Assembly: GCF_900091505.1 (NCBI RefSeq)
Contig: NZ_LT607409.1
Location: 1,922,001 to 1,986,000, forward strand
Source of the DNA: Micromonospora chokoriensis
GTDB taxonomy: Bacteria; Actinomycetota; Actinomycetes; Mycobacteriales; Micromonosporaceae
Direction of reading: 5' to 3'
DNA: 64,000 bases
A model generated the notes under the pieces. It saw nothing but the letters and a program-made list of their open reading frames with translations. It searched no databases and had not been told where the DNA came from. Below are positions 50,267 through 59,862 of the stretch, piece by piece. How positions within the stretch are numbered: the stretch's first letter is position 1; each line of letters opens with the position of its first letter. Position numbers and translations under genes: made by a program.

Positions 50267-51771
50267 CGTTCGGGCAGGTGTTGCTGGTCGCTGTCCTGGC
50301 GGTGCCGGCGCTCGGCGCGGTCGCGGTTGCGGCGATCCCTCGGGATCGGGCGGCCCGGCTGGTCGGCACCGTCGCTGCGGCGCTGACCCTGCTGGCCGCG
50401 GTGCCGCTGGTGTTCGGCGGTCGAGGCTGGGCCGCCTGGTCGGCCGACGCCCCGGCGGTGCGTCCGTGGCACCAACTGGACCTGCAGTGGGTGCCCGGTC
50501 TGGAGTTGCGCTTCCACCTCGGCGTCGACGGCATCTCGTGGCCGCTGGTGGTGCTGACCGCGCTGCTCACGCTGCTGTGCTGCGCGTACACGATGTGGCG
50601 GGTGCCCGACGGCGGCAGCGGCCGGGCGCTGGTCGCGTTGCTGCTGGTGGTCGAGGTGGGCATCCTGGGCACGTTCCTCGCCCTGGACCTGGTGCTGTTC
50701 TTCCTCTTCTTCGAAGTCGTCCTCCTCCCGATGTACGCGATCATCGCCGGTTGGGGTGGCGCGGAGCGCCGCCGGGCGGCCCGGAAGTTCGCCCTCTACA
50801 CGCTGTTCGGTTCGGTGCTGCTGCTGGTCGGCGTGTACGTCGTGGTCGCCGCCGCCGGCACCGCCGACCTGGTGGCGCTGACGGGTGGCGCGGGGATGTC
50901 CCGGGGCACCCAGTTGGCCGCGTTCACACTGCTCGCGGTGGCGTTCGCGGTGAAGAGCCCGCTGTGGCCGTTGCACTCCTGGCTGCCCGACGCGCACACC
51001 CAGGCACCCACCGTGGGCAGTGTCGTGCTGGCCGGTGTGCTGCTGAAGATGGGCACGTACGGCCTGATCCGGGTGGCGGTGGGGGTGGCGCCGGAGGGTG
51101 CCCGCTGGGCGGCGCCGGCGCTCGGCGTGCTGGCCGTCGCGGCGATCCTGGTCGGTTCGCTGGTGTGCCTGGCCCAGGTCGACGTGAAGCGGCTCATCGC
51201 GTACTCCAGCGTGGGGCACATGGGCTTCGTGCTGCTGGGAGTCGCCACGCTGACCACCACCGGCATCCAGGCGGCCCTGATCGGCAACGTCGCGCACGGT
51301 GTGATCACCGGTCTGCTGTTCTTCCTGGCCGGTGCGGTGAAGGACCGCACCGGCACCGGTGCTCTCGCCGAATTGTCCGGGCTGCGGGAGACCGCGCCCC
51401 GGTTGGCCGGTCTGCTCGCCTTCGCGGCTGTCGCCTCGCTCGGCCTGCCCGGGCTGGCGGGCTTCTGGGGTGAGGCGTTCGCGGTGATCGCTGCCGTGCA
51501 GGTGGGCGGCCCGCTGTGGACCACCCTCGGGGTGCTGGCGGCGGTCGGCGGTGCGCTCACCGCCGCGTACTTCCTGCGGTTGCTGCGCCAGGTCACCCAC
51601 AACCGTCCGAGCCCCGCCGTCGGGCCGGTCGGTCCCGGCCTGGCCGGTGCGGAGTTGACCGCCTGGGTGCCGCTGGTGCTGCTCGCGTTGGCCATCGGGC
51701 TGGCCCCGGCGCTGGTCCTCGGCGTCGCCGAGGCCCCCGTCGACGCCCTGATCGGGGTGGTCCTCCCATGA
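50263..51771 (+). CDS. nuoM: NADH-quinone oxidoreductase subunit M-like
   Basis: Second pump subunit, 502 aa. Key sites are FFEVVLLPMYAIIAGWG (Glu) and AFAVKSPLWPLHSWLPDAHTQAPT (Lys), followed by IAYSSVGHMGFVLLG. The GTG at 50263 overlaps the nuoL stop (GTGA) and the stop overlaps the nuoN ATG. Confidence 0.93.
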   Translation: MTFGQVLLVAVLAVPALGAVAVAAIPRDRAARLVGTVAAALTLLAAVPLVFGGRGWAAWSADAPAVRPWHQLDLQWVPGLELRFHLGVDGISWPLVVLTALLTLLCCAYTMWRVPDGGSGRALVALLLVVEVGILGTFLALDLVLFFLFFEVVLLPMYAIIAGWGGAERRRAARKFALYTLFGSVLLLVGVYVVVAAAGTADLVALTGGAGMSRGTQLAAFTLLAVAFAVKSPLWPLHSWLPDAHTQAPTVGSVVLAGVLLKMGTYGLIRVAVGVAPEGARWAAPALGVLAVAAILVGSLVCLAQVDVKRLIAYSSVGHMGFVLLGVATLTTTGIQAALIGNVAHGVITGLLFFLAGAVKDRTGTGALAELSGLRETAPRLAGLLAFAAVASLGLPGLAGFWGEAFAVIAAVQVGGPLWTTLGVLAAVGGALTAAYFLRLLRQVTHNRPSPAVGPVGPGLAGAELTAWVPLVLLALAIGLAPALVLGVAEAPVDALIGVVLP

Positions 51772-53255
51772 CTGGTGTGCAGAGCGTGGACAGCGTCGCG
51801 TTGCTCCCGGCCTACCTGGCCGCCGGCACCGCCGTACTCGTGCTCCTCACCGACCTGATCCTCGCCCGGCCACGGGCCACGATCGTGGCGGCCGCCCTGG
51901 GCGCGCTCGGCACCGCCGTCGGCTCGGCAGTGGTCGGCGCGGGCGGTGAGCGGCGTACCTTCTGTGTCGGCGCCGACTGCTCCTGGATCTTCGGCGGTCG
52001 GGCCGCCCTGATCGGCGTGGTGGTCGCGCTGCTCACCCTCGGGGTGCTCGGGCTGTCCGTGCCCGCGCTACGGGCCGGGCGCTCGCCGGTGGGGGAATAC
52101 TGCTTCCTGCTGGCCTGCTCGATGACCGGCGGCGTGGTGCTCGGCGCGGCCGGTGACCTGATCACCCTGATCGTCGCCCTGGAGACGCTGACCCTGCCGC
52201 TGTACGTGCTGGTCGGCCTGCGTCGGGGCAGTCTCGCCAGCGCCGAGGCGGCGGTGACGTTCTTCGTGGTCAGCGTGGTCGCCACCACGCTGACCCTGCT
52301 CGGCGCTGCCCTGCTGTACGCGGTGACCGGTGGGCTGCACCTGGACCGGCTCGGCGCGTTGCTCGCCGACCGGCCGGAGCTGCGGGACCTGCCACTGACC
52401 ACCGCGGCGGTGGCGCTCCTGCTGGTCGGGTTGGCCTTCAAGGTGGCGGCGGTGCCGTTCCACGCGTGGGCGCCGGCCACCTACGACGGCGCGCCGCTGC
52501 CGGTGGCCGCGTACCTGTCCACCGCGTCGAAGCTGGGTGGCCTGGTCGCCCTGCTCGCCGTGGTGCAGCGCGCCCTGCCGGCGGACCAGACCGGTCCGGT
52601 GCTCGCCGTCCTCGCGGTGCTCACGATGACCGTCGGCAACCTGGTCGCCCTGCGTCAGCGGCGTACCGTCCGGCTGCTCGCGTGGTCGTCCGTCGCGCAG
52701 GCCGGTTACATCCTCGCCCCGCTGGGGGCGTTGGCGCTGGCCGCCGGCCGCACCGACGACGCCCGGTCCGCCGCGTACGCCGCCGCTGTGGCGTACGCCG
52801 TCTTCTTCGTGGTGTTGGAACTGGCCGCGTTCGCCGGGGTGACCGCGCTGCGCCCGACCGGTGCCGACGGCGGCACGCTCGACGACCTGCGCGGGGCGGC
52901 CCGCCGACACCCGTGGCGGGCCGCGGCGCTCGGTCTCGCGCTGGTGGGCCTGGCCGGCCTGCCACCGGGGCTCGCCGGCCTGTTCGCGAAGGTGACGGTG
53001 GTCCGGGCGCTACTGGATGGCGGTGCGGCCTGGCTGGCGCTCGTGGTGGCACTGAACGCCGTGATCGGGCTCGCCTACTACCTGCGGGTGACCGCCGCCC
53101 TCTGGACGCCGTCGTCTCCGGCCACCGCGAGTGGCGGCGGCGCTGCCGCCGTACCCGTGGTGGGTGTGGTGGCCGTGGTGCTGGCGGTGGCGACGGTGGC
53201 CGCCGTGGTGCTCGGCGTCGCCCCGCAGTTGGTACTCGACGTCGCCGGCCGCTGA
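51768..53255 (+). CDS. nuoN: NADH-quinone oxidoreductase subunit N-like
   Basis: Third pump subunit, 495 aa, about fourteen helices. Typical blocks are [20 protein letters not shown] (key Glu), [23 protein letters not shown] (key Lys) and [14 protein letters not shown]. It is the last gene of the operon. Some 80 bp downstream two TTGT[AT]AC-like boxes precede the htpX gene. Confidence 0.93.
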   Translation: MTGVQSVDSVALLPAYLAAGTAVLVLLTDLILARPRATIVAAALGALGTAVGSAVVGAGGERRTFCVGADCSWIFGGRAALIGVVVALLTLGVLGLSVPALRAGRSPVGEYCFLLACSMTGGVVLGAAGDLITLIVALETLTLPLYVLVGLRRGSLASAEAAVTFFVVSVVATTLTLLGAALLYAVTGGLHLDRLGALLADRPELRDLPLTTAAVALLLVGLAFKVAAVPFHAWAPATYDGAPLPVAAYLSTASKLGGLVALLAVVQRALPADQTGPVLAVLAVLTMTVGNLVALRQRRTVRLLAWSSVAQAGYILAPLGALALAAGRTDDARSAAYAAAVAYAVFFVVLELAAFAGVTALRPTGADGGTLDDLRGAARRHPWRAAALGLALVGLAGLPPGLAGLFAKVTVVRALLDGGAAWLALVVALNAVIGLAYYLRVTAALWTPSSPATASGGGAAAVPVVGVVAVVLAVATVAAVVLGVAPQLVLDVAGR

Positions 53256-53380
53256 TCCGACCCGACCTGACCTGCGGCGCAGTCTCAGTCAACTCTCAGC
53301 GTTGTAACGGATGGTTGGCGGGTACCGGGTTGTTACACCGGTCAGCGGATCCCGGCGATCCGTGCACCGAAGGAGAGATC

Positions 53381-54256
53381 GTGCACCACAACCGTCTGAA
53401 GACCGCAGCGCTGCTTGGCCTGCTCAGCGCCCTGATCCTCGCGGTGGGCTACTGGTTCGGCGGCAGTGGTGGTCTGGTCATCGCTGTCGTCGTGTCGCTG
53501 GTCATGAACGGCGTTTCCTACTTCTACTCCGACAAGATCGCACTGCGCTCGATGGGGGCGCAACCGGTCAGTGAGGCGCAGTTCCCCGAGCTGTACCGGA
53601 TGGTGCGGGAGTTGGCGGCCGACGCCCGGCAGCCGATGCCCCGGCTCTACGTGAGCCCGACGGCACAGCCCAACGCGTTCGCCACGGGTCGTAACCCGCA
53701 GCACGCGGCGGTCTGCGTGACCCAGGGCATCACCGAGATCCTCGACTACCGCGAGCTGCGCGGTGTGATCGGGCACGAGCTGTCCCACGTCTACAACCGG
53801 GACATCCTGATCTCCAGCGTGGCGGCGGGCCTGGCCAGCATCATCACGCTGCTGGCGAACCTCGCCTTCTTCATCCCGATCGGCGGCGGGGACGACGAGG
53901 ACCGGCCGAACCCGGCCGTCCTGCTGCTGACCCTGATCCTGGGCCCGATCGCGGCCACCGTGATCCAGTTGGCGATCAGCCGGAGCCGCGAGTTCCAGGC
54001 GGACGCCTCGGGCGCTGAGCTGAGCCGCGACCCGCTGGCCCTGGCCAGCGCACTGCGCAAGATCGACGCGGTGGCCCGGCGTCGGCCGCTGCCGGCCGAG
54101 GGGCAGCTCACGAGCACCGCGCACCTCATGATCGCCAACCCGTTCCGGGGTGGCGGCGTGGCGGCGCTGTTCGCCACGCACCCGAAGATGGAGGACCGGG
54201 TCGCCCGGCTGGAGCAGATGGCCCGCAACTCCGGGCCGGTGCAGTTCCAGCGCTGA
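53381..54256 (+). CDS. htpX: Zinc metalloprotease HtpX
   Basis: Membrane-bound M48 peptidase, 291 aa, which degrades misfolded membrane proteins. Four hydrophobic segments flank the catalytic motif [14 protein letters not shown] (HExxH) and the third ligand region [13 protein letters not shown]. The GTG at 53381 has AAGGAGAGATC upstream. In actinomycetes htpX is often in stress (SigR-like) regulons; GGATGG...GTT at about 53309-53330 is only a weak match to that promoter. Confidence 0.92.
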   Translation: MHHNRLKTAALLGLLSALILAVGYWFGGSGGLVIAVVVSLVMNGVSYFYSDKIALRSMGAQPVSEAQFPELYRMVRELAADARQPMPRLYVSPTAQPNAFATGRNPQHAAVCVTQGITEILDYRELRGVIGHELSHVYNRDILISSVAAGLASIITLLANLAFFIPIGGGDDEDRPNPAVLLLTLILGPIAATVIQLAISRSREFQADASGAELSRDPLALASALRKIDAVARRRPLPAEGQLTSTAHLMIANPFRGGGVAALFATHPKMEDRVARLEQMARNSGPVQFQR

Positions 54257-54402
54257 CCCACTGATCGACGCATCCGCCCGTATCCGGTCGCCCGGGTACG
54301 GGCGGAGTGCTGTGTCGGAGCCGATAACCGCTGTCAGCCGTCGCACCCGGGGCGTTAGGGTCGTAAACGGCCCACGCTCATTACATCCTCAGGAGGTCCA
54401 CC

Positions 54403-55662
54403 GTGGTCGCGCTGCGTCAGTACCTGGGAGTCTGGCGAATCCCCGGTGCGCCGATGCTGCTGGTCACCGGCATCATCGGGCGGCTCGGGATCGGCATGAC
54501 CCCGCTGGCGCTGCTCCTGGTGGTCGAGCAGGTGACCGGCCGATACTCGTTGGCCGCCGTGGCCGGCGGGATCTACGCCGTGGCCGGTGCCGCACTCAGC
54601 CCGGTGGCCGGACGGATCGCCGACCGGGTCGGCCCCAGCCCCGTCCTGCTGGTCACCGCCGTGGCCCACCCTCTGGCGCTGACCGGGCTGCTGCTGGCCA
54701 GCCGCTCGGGCGACGACGCCCTGGCCGTCATCTACCTCGCCAGCGGCGTCGCCGGTGCCACGTACCCGCCGCTCACCGCCGCCATCCGAGGCGCCTGGAA
54801 CGACCTGACCGGCCCCCACTCCGGCCGGTACGCCCTCCGCAACACCGCACTGGCCGCAGAGACCACGCTCTTCGAGATCGTCTTCGTGCTCGGCCCGCTG
54901 CTGGTCGCCGGCTTCGTCCTCGTCGCCGACGCGGCAGCCGCCCTGATCGGCGCGGCAGTGGTCACCCTGGCCGGCACCACCGCGGTGGCCCTCGGCCAGG
55001 TCATGCGCGGCTGGCAGCCGCACCCCAAGGAGCACCACGCCCGGGGCCTCGGGCCGCTGCGGGTCGCCGGATTCCCGGCCCTGCTGGTCTGCGTGGCCGG
55101 GCTGGGCATCGCGTTCGGCGCCGCCGGCGTGATCGTCCCGGCCTACGCGAGCGGCCACACCACCGACGACCCGGAGAGCCTCGCCGGCCTCCTCCTCGCG
55201 GTCTGGGGGCTCGGCAGCGCCGCCGGCGGCGTCTGGTTCGGCGTCCGCAAGCCGGCACCGAACATGACCCGCCAGTTCGCCCTGCTCCTCGCCGCCCTCG
55301 CCGGCACCTTCGCGGTGTTCTCGGTGATGCCCACCCCACTGGCCCTGGGCGTCGCGCTGGTCGTCGGCGGAGCCACCATCGCGCCCGCGCTGACCCTGGA
55401 GAACACCCTCGTCGGCCGGATCGCCCCCGCCGGCATGCTGAACGAGGCGTACACCTGGGTCGTCACCGTGGCCGTCGCGGCGAGCGCGGCCGGTGGCTCG
55501 GTCGCCGGCCTGATCGTGGACCACGCCGGCGGCGTCCGCTGGGCGTTCCTGTTCGCCGGAGCGGCGGTGGCCGTCGCGGCCGGGGTCGCCGCGCTCCCCG
55601 CCGGGCCCATCGCCCGTGCGGAAACCACGGCGGTACGCGCCGAACAGCCCGTCCCCGCCTGA
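54403..55662 (+). CDS. MFS transporter
   Basis: Major facilitator permease of 419 aa with twelve helices and the loop 2-3 motif [14 protein letters not shown]. It has the N-terminal [28 protein letters not shown] block of a common actinobacterial drug/unknown-substrate group. The GTG at 54403 has an excellent AGGAGGTCCACC upstream. The substrate cannot be told. Tandem 26-27-bp units begin about 20 bp after its stop. Confidence 0.85.
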   Translation: MVALRQYLGVWRIPGAPMLLVTGIIGRLGIGMTPLALLLVVEQVTGRYSLAAVAGGIYAVAGAALSPVAGRIADRVGPSPVLLVTAVAHPLALTGLLLASRSGDDALAVIYLASGVAGATYPPLTAAIRGAWNDLTGPHSGRYALRNTALAAETTLFEIVFVLGPLLVAGFVLVADAAAALIGAAVVTLAGTTAVALGQVMRGWQPHPKEHHARGLGPLRVAGFPALLVCVAGLGIAFGAAGVIVPAYASGHTTDDPESLAGLLLAVWGLGSAAGGVWFGVRKPAPNMTRQFALLLAALAGTFAVFSVMPTPLALGVALVVGGATIAPALTLENTLVGRIAPAGMLNEAYTWVVTVAVAASAAGGSVAGLIVDHAGGVRWAFLFAGAAVAVAAGVAALPAGPIARAETTAVRAEQPVPA

Positions 55663-55683
55663 CCCGCCCGGATTTCCGCCGCT

Positions 55684-55793
55684 TGATCCACTCGCGTTCC
55701 CGGTCGGCCTGATCCACTCGCCGTTTCCGGTCGGCCTGATCCACTCGGCTTCCTCGATGTCGGGCTGTCTCAGCGCGGAGTTAGCCCGACATC
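55684..55793. repeat. 26-27-bp tandem units and a short palindrome
   Basis: TGATCCACTCG... units start at 55684, 55710 and 55737 (the last truncated), each with CGGTCGGCC spacing. They are followed by the perfect 11-bp palindrome GATGTCGGGCT (55756-55766, inverted 55783-55793). Confidence 0.7.
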
Positions 55794-55827
55794 AACGAAT
55801 CAGTGCGGTCCGCCGTACCCTGGGCTG

Positions 55828-56355
55828 ATGGCCAAGGTTCTGTACTCGGCGACGGCGTCCCTCGACGGCTACATCGCCGGCCCCGGCGGCGACATGTCCT
55901 GGCTGACGGACCACCTCGGGGGTGAGAACCCGACGGCGGACCGCCTCCTGCACAGTGTCGGCGCGATCCTGGCCGGCAACGGCACCTTCGGCGGCGACGA
56001 CCCGAACCGCGGCACCGACAGCGAAGGTGCCTTCGGCGGCCAGTACCACGGGCCGGTGTTCGTCCTCACCCACCGCCCACCGGCCGAGCCACCCGCGGAC
56101 GTCACGTTCGTCGGTGACCTGCACACCGCCGTCGCCCAAGCCAAGGAGGCCGCCGGGGACAAGTACGTCAACGTCCTCGGCGCGAACGTTGCCAAGCAGT
56201 GCATCGAAGCCGGGCTGCTCGACGAGGTCCTCATGTTCTTCGCCCCGGTGCTGCTCGGCGACGGGGTGCGCATGTTCGACCACCCGGGCGGCGCCACGGT
56301 GCGGTTGGTGCCACTGCCCGGCGAAACCGAACACTGGTACCGCGTCGCCTACTGA
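55828..56355 (+). CDS. Dihydrofolate reductase family protein (RibD C-terminal type)
   Basis: Reductase-fold protein of 175 aa. The start MAKVLYSATASLDGYIAGPGGDMSW and the later GPVFVLTHRPP and DKYVNVLGANVAKQCIEAGLLDEV are typical of the YwjB/RibD-C branch, which probably uses NADPH; real DHFR activity is unlikely. TACCCT lies 6 nt before the ATG (leaderless). It stands alone. Confidence 0.85.
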   Translation: MAKVLYSATASLDGYIAGPGGDMSWLTDHLGGENPTADRLLHSVGAILAGNGTFGGDDPNRGTDSEGAFGGQYHGPVFVLTHRPPAEPPADVTFVGDLHTAVAQAKEAAGDKYVNVLGANVAKQCIEAGLLDEVLMFFAPVLLGDGVRMFDHPGGATVRLVPLPGETEHWYRVAY

Positions 56356-56510
56356 GCCCGCTCTCCTTCGGCCTCTCACCCCACGTCCTGCGTCTCGTGC
56401 CCCGCGCCTCGCGCCCTGCGCCTTGCGCCTTGCGCGGAGCTTGGTGACGAGCGGCCGGCGCGGGCGGTCGCGTCGGCGTCCCGCGCACACTGCCGATGCA
56501 GTATTGAGCC

Positions 56511-56909
56511 GTGCGGCGGGATGTGGGTGATGGGTGGTCGATCGACCTCCACGGTGACTGGACGGCTGAGCGCGCCACAGACGGCGGGACAACCTGGTGT
56601 GCGCCCGGCCGCAGGATCCTGGTCGTGCCGGGTGCTTCATGGCGGTGTGCCGATGGGGTCGACATCATCGCCTCGCTCGACGCTGAACTACCGCCAGCCC
56701 TCACGGTCAAGCTGGGTGAGGGGGGCCGGGACGGGATCGGTCATCGTGCCGCCTGGGTCTACCACCACGACGGCGATGTCGAGTCGACCCTTCACGGCTA
56801 CACCTTCACCGACGAGACGTACCTCAAGACGGTCTTCACAGACACGCACTCGGCGGACCTCGGTTGGGCCTTCGACGCTTGGCGGTCGGTGACTCGATCT
56901 GCCATGTAG
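56511..56909 (+). CDS. Hypothetical protein
   Basis: Protein of 132 aa with no signal peptide. The sequence has several Trp and an acidic C-terminal half ending DLGWAFDAWRSVTRSAM, and YHHDGDVESTLHGYTF in the middle. I do not recognise a family. The GTG at 56511 has no clear ribosome site. It is convergent with the methyltransferase gene. Confidence 0.55.
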   Translation: MRRDVGDGWSIDLHGDWTAERATDGGTTWCAPGRRILVVPGASWRCADGVDIIASLDAELPPALTVKLGEGGRDGIGHRAAWVYHHDGDVESTLHGYTFTDETYLKTVFTDTHSADLGWAFDAWRSVTRSAM

Positions 56910-56945
56910 TCGGTCGGCGGATCTCGGGGCAGCGACGTGCCGGCG

Positions 56946-57584
56946 TCAACGCAGGAACGTGAAGAGGGTTCCCGCAGGTTCCAGGGGCTGCGGAGCGCTG
57001 TCGAAACGGTGAACGCCGACAGAGAATCGGACGCCGTCCGGAGCGTGGAATGCCTGCTCCACGAAGCCGGCATCCCGAAACCACCCCCGTACCGCCGGGG
57101 TCAGGTCCGGCTCGCGCCGCGTCCTGGTCCAGATCACGGTGGCGCCCTCGGCGCAGACCTGGGGTAGGGCGGCAACGGTCCGCTCTACGTCGGCGTCCGA
57201 GATGTTGCCGAAGACCCCGACCATGAGCAGCAGGTCGGCCGGAACCACCCCCGCGTACGACGACAGCCGGCCCGCGTCTGCCTGCCTGATCGCGATGGTG
57301 GGGATTCCGGCCTGAGCGGCGGCGGCCTGAGCGGCCACCACATTGCCCGCGTCGTACTCAAGAAGGGTCGCGTGTACGCGTTGAGCATCAGACCTCGATG
57401 CGAGGACGCCAATGAGGTCATGGCCCTGCCCCGCGCACGCGCTCACCGCGGACAGCCGCTCGTCGGAACGCTGCTCAAGCCACGACGCGATGTGCTGCTG
57501 CACCAGGCGCAGTCGACGCGACAGCGGAGACGTTTCATCGGCATAGGGCTCATGCCACGCCTGCCAGTATGTCTGGGCGCTCAT
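56946..57584 (-). CDS. SAM-dependent methyltransferase-like protein
   Basis: Protein of 212 aa. A Rossmann-type motif is AVSACAGQGHDLIGVL (about 46-61), followed by LLEYDAGNVVAAQAAA, with RQADAGRLSSYAGVVPADLLLMVGVFGNISDADV later. The C-terminus VRFSVGVHRFDSAP is a typical strand. The class I methyltransferase fold is clear enough; the substrate is unknown. ATG at 57584; a 24-residue upstream extension lacks support. Confidence 0.7.
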   Translation of the reverse strand: MSAQTYWQAWHEPYADETSPLSRRLRLVQQHIASWLEQRSDERLSAVSACAGQGHDLIGVLASRSDAQRVHATLLEYDAGNVVAAQAAAAQAGIPTIAIRQADAGRLSSYAGVVPADLLLMVGVFGNISDADVERTVAALPQVCAEGATVIWTRTRREPDLTPAVRGWFRDAGFVEQAFHAPDGVRFSVGVHRFDSAPQPLEPAGTLFTFLR

Positions 57585-57716
57585 GTGGGCAACGTTGCCA
57601 GGCCGAAGCTCACACCGAGGCTGCGGCGGGCCGTCGGAGGCCGATCGGCCGACCAACGACGACCAGGAGTGGCGGTGTGCCTCGGCAGCGCCCTTACCGG
57701 GCCGGCGGTCCCCGCC

Positions 57717-58211
57717 CTACCTGTAGTTGTTGAACTGGAGGGCGACGCCGAAGTCCTCGCCCTTGAGCAGTGCGATGACCGCCTGGAGGTCGTCCCGCTT
57801 CTTGCCGGTGACCCGCAGCTGGTCGCCCTGGATCTGGGCCTGCACGCCCTTGGGGCCCTCGTCGCGGATCTTCTTGCTGATCGCCTTGGCCTTGTCCGTC
57901 TCGATGCCCTGGATGACCTTGCAGTCGATCTTGAAGATCTTGCCGGACGGGCGCGGCTCGCCGGCGTCCAGTGACTTCAGCGAAATGTTCCGCTTGACCA
58001 ACTTCTCCTTGAACACGTCCAGCGCGGCACGGACACGCTCCTCGGTCTCCGCCTGAAGGCCGATCGCCTCCTCACCGGACCAGGAGATCTCGGCACCGGT
58101 GCCGCGGAAGTCGAACCGCGTCGCAAGTTCCTTCTCCGCCTGCCGAAGGGCGTTGTCGACCTCCTGGCGGTCAACCTTGCTCACGATGTCGAACGACGGG
58201 TTCGCTGCCAT
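57717..58211 (-). CDS. YajQ family nucleotide-binding protein
   Basis: Protein of 164 aa, the full family length: [22 protein letters not shown] at the start, [14 protein letters not shown], and the C-terminal [10 protein letters not shown]. YajQ proteins have two ferredoxin-like folds and bind nucleotides or c-di-GMP in some bacteria. AGGAGCAGAAAC supports the ATG at 58211. Near tRNA-Tyr and htpX, as in mycobacteria. Confidence 0.92.
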   Translation of the reverse strand: MAANPSFDIVSKVDRQEVDNALRQAEKELATRFDFRGTGAEISWSGEEAIGLQAETEERVRAALDVFKEKLVKRNISLKSLDAGEPRPSGKIFKIDCKVIQGIETDKAKAISKKIRDEGPKGVQAQIQGDQLRVTGKKRDDLQAVIALLKGEDFGVALQFNNYR

Positions 58212-58358
58212 GTTTCTGCTCCTGCTGTCCGGCGGTCTGGGCCTGCCGTCGGCCGCCAACCAGCGGCACGACCCCCTGACCGTACCCGGTTGCGCGGGTG
58301 CCGGGTGGAGCCGCTATCCTTGCTTCCGCCGCCGCGTTACGACGCGGTGGGGTGCCCT

Positions 58359-58442
58359 GGCGGGTTGCCCGAGCGGCCAATGGGAGCGGACTGTAAATCC
58401 GTCGCGAAAGCTTCAGAGGTTCGAATCCTCTACCCGCCACCA
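58359..58442 (+). tRNA. tRNA-Tyr (GTA)
   Basis: The acceptor GGCGGGT pairs with ACCCGCC (58432-58438). The anticodon loop CTGTAAA gives GTA. The long variable arm is as in bacterial tRNA-Tyr. The T arm is GAGGTTCGAATCCTC and CCA is encoded (58440-58442). TATCCT at about 58316 may be its -10 box. Confidence 0.95.
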
Positions 58443-58451
58443 GGTGCAGAC

Positions 58452-58497
58452 ACGGCCCCTGACCAGCAGAGATGCTGATCAGGGGCCGTTGTTGTTT
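58452..58497 (+). terminator. tRNA-Tyr rho-independent terminator
   Basis: An approximately 17-bp stem (58452-58468 with 58473-58489, one mismatch) begins ACGGCCCCTGACC, has a GAGA loop and is followed by TTGTTGTTT. It is the only classical U-rich terminator seen in this part. Confidence 0.85.
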
Positions 58498-58659
58498 GTC
58501 CGGTGGAGTCCGGCTGAGCCCAGCGGTTGACGACTGGTTGTGGGCAGGTCGATCTTGCCTCTCAGAGCTACTCCGGGGCTGAGAACGCTCAATTGCCCGC
58601 CTGGCGCGAACCGGCACCTGGAGCGACCGGTTGATGCTCTAACTCGGTCGACCGGTCGA

Positions 58660-59152
58660 ATGGATCGCCCCAAGGTCGCGCAGTCCAGCAACCGGGGGGT
58701 GGCGGCTCGCCCTGCCCAGGTCGCCACTCTGATGGAGGCGGTGAAGTCTCTCGGCAAGCGCGCCGACAAGGACACCGCCTTCTTCGGCTGTCTCTACTAC
58801 GCCGGGATGAGTCCCTCTGAAGCTGCGGACCTGCGGCGGGAGGACTGCGACCTTTCCGGACTGTGCGCCGACTGCGGCGCGGACTTCGACCACCGGTGGT
58901 GAAAGCTCGCTCGCGAGAAGTCGCTGACCGAATCGCAGGTCGCCTCGCCGCTCGTACGCCGGCCGTACGACCTGCGGCACGCGGCGGCCTCACCCTGGCT
59001 GAACGCCGGCGCCCCGCCGACCGAGGTGGCCCGGGCGCCTTGGCCACGGCGTCGCCGTCCTGCTCCGGGTCTACGCCAACTGGATCGACGGGGGAGACGA
59101 CACCATGAACGACAAGATTGGCGACGCGCTCGGTCGAGCGTCTCTGGTTTAG
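58660..59152 (+). pseudogene. Broken site-specific tyrosine integrase next to tRNA-Tyr
   Basis: The remains resemble the catalytic half of phage/AICE-type integrases. Fragment 1 (about 58663-58902) reads NRGVAARPAQVATLMEAV and FFGCLYYAGMSPSEAADLRR, and ends at an in-frame TGA. Fragment 2, same frame (58903-59025), reads RPYDLRHAAASPWLNAGAP (box II HxxR region). After a frameshift near 59026-59040, fragment 3 reads GHGVAVLLRVYANWIDGGDD and stops at 59152. The N-terminal arm-binding domain is missing. The catalytic Arg of GLRxxE is Ser here. It lies just after tRNA-Tyr, as expected for a tRNA-integrated element. Confidence 0.8.
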
Positions 59153-59253
59153 CTGCTCTCGACCTTGGTGCGCCGATCAAGAATCGAGTCTTGGCGAGCG
59201 GCGCTCGCGCTGATCGGGGTTGACCATCGCCCGCCGATACGTAATGGCTTAGA

Positions 59254-59575
59254 TCATTCCGCCGAGGATCTTGTTGGGTCCGGGCACTCTGCTGACGTCC
59301 AGATTCCGTCAACTAATTGAACAAATCGAGACCTTGCTCTTGTTTTGTCCTTCGCCCAGATGGTTCGGACTTCCTGCCAATATTCATAGCCGACTTGGCC
59401 GGTGAAGAGGCGTTCGAGGTTATGCTCTAAGTCGCTTTCGCTTAGTTCACCAATGATCCAAGTGCGATACCAGTAACCCATCACCATGTTTGCATAAAGC
59501 TGCTCCCGTGATGTCGGACCTCCGGAGTTTGCTGGTGCTACAACCCCCAGCAGTTCGGCATCGTCGAGGGCTACA
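59254..59575 (-). pseudogene. Truncated DUF6082-like gene
   Basis: The readable part, SREQLYANMVMGYWYRTWIIG with LFTGQVGYEYWQEVRTIWAKD, resembles the conserved core of DUF6082 proteins of actinomycetes. The frame extends to an ATG at 59673, but those codons are the antisense of an epoxide hydrolase fragment, so the original N-terminal (membrane) part is lost. The base composition is clearly AT-richer than its neighbours. The identification is from memory of the family and moderate. Confidence 0.5.
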
Positions 59576-59862
59576 GTTCGGCTACTTCCTGGAGGAGTCC
59601 ACCCGGCCGCAGACGTACTGGGAACTCGGCCGGTTCCAGCCCGGTGCCACGGCATCAGGTCAGGTTCCTCCACCTGTCACCGTTCCGGTTGGCTTCACGA
59701 CGTTCCCGGGGGAGATCTGGGCCGCCCACGCAGTTGGGTCGAGGCCTCTGCCCCGGCGTCGCGTACTTCAACGAGCGGCCGGCGGCGGTCACTTCGCCGC
59801 CGCCTGGGAGGAGTGGGAGCTCTCTCCGCGGAGGTCCGGGCGGAATTCCGGCTGGCGGTAAC
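59576..59862 (+). pseudogene. Epoxide hydrolase C-terminal fragment
   Basis: Pieces of a microsomal-type epoxide hydrolase C-terminus are readable in more than one frame: QTYWELGRFQPG, VPVGFTTFPGEIWAA, PGVAYFNE and GGHFAAAWEEWEL. The catalytic His should lie in the GGHFAA segment. At least two frameshifts are needed and the N-terminal two-thirds are absent. Confidence 0.65.
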
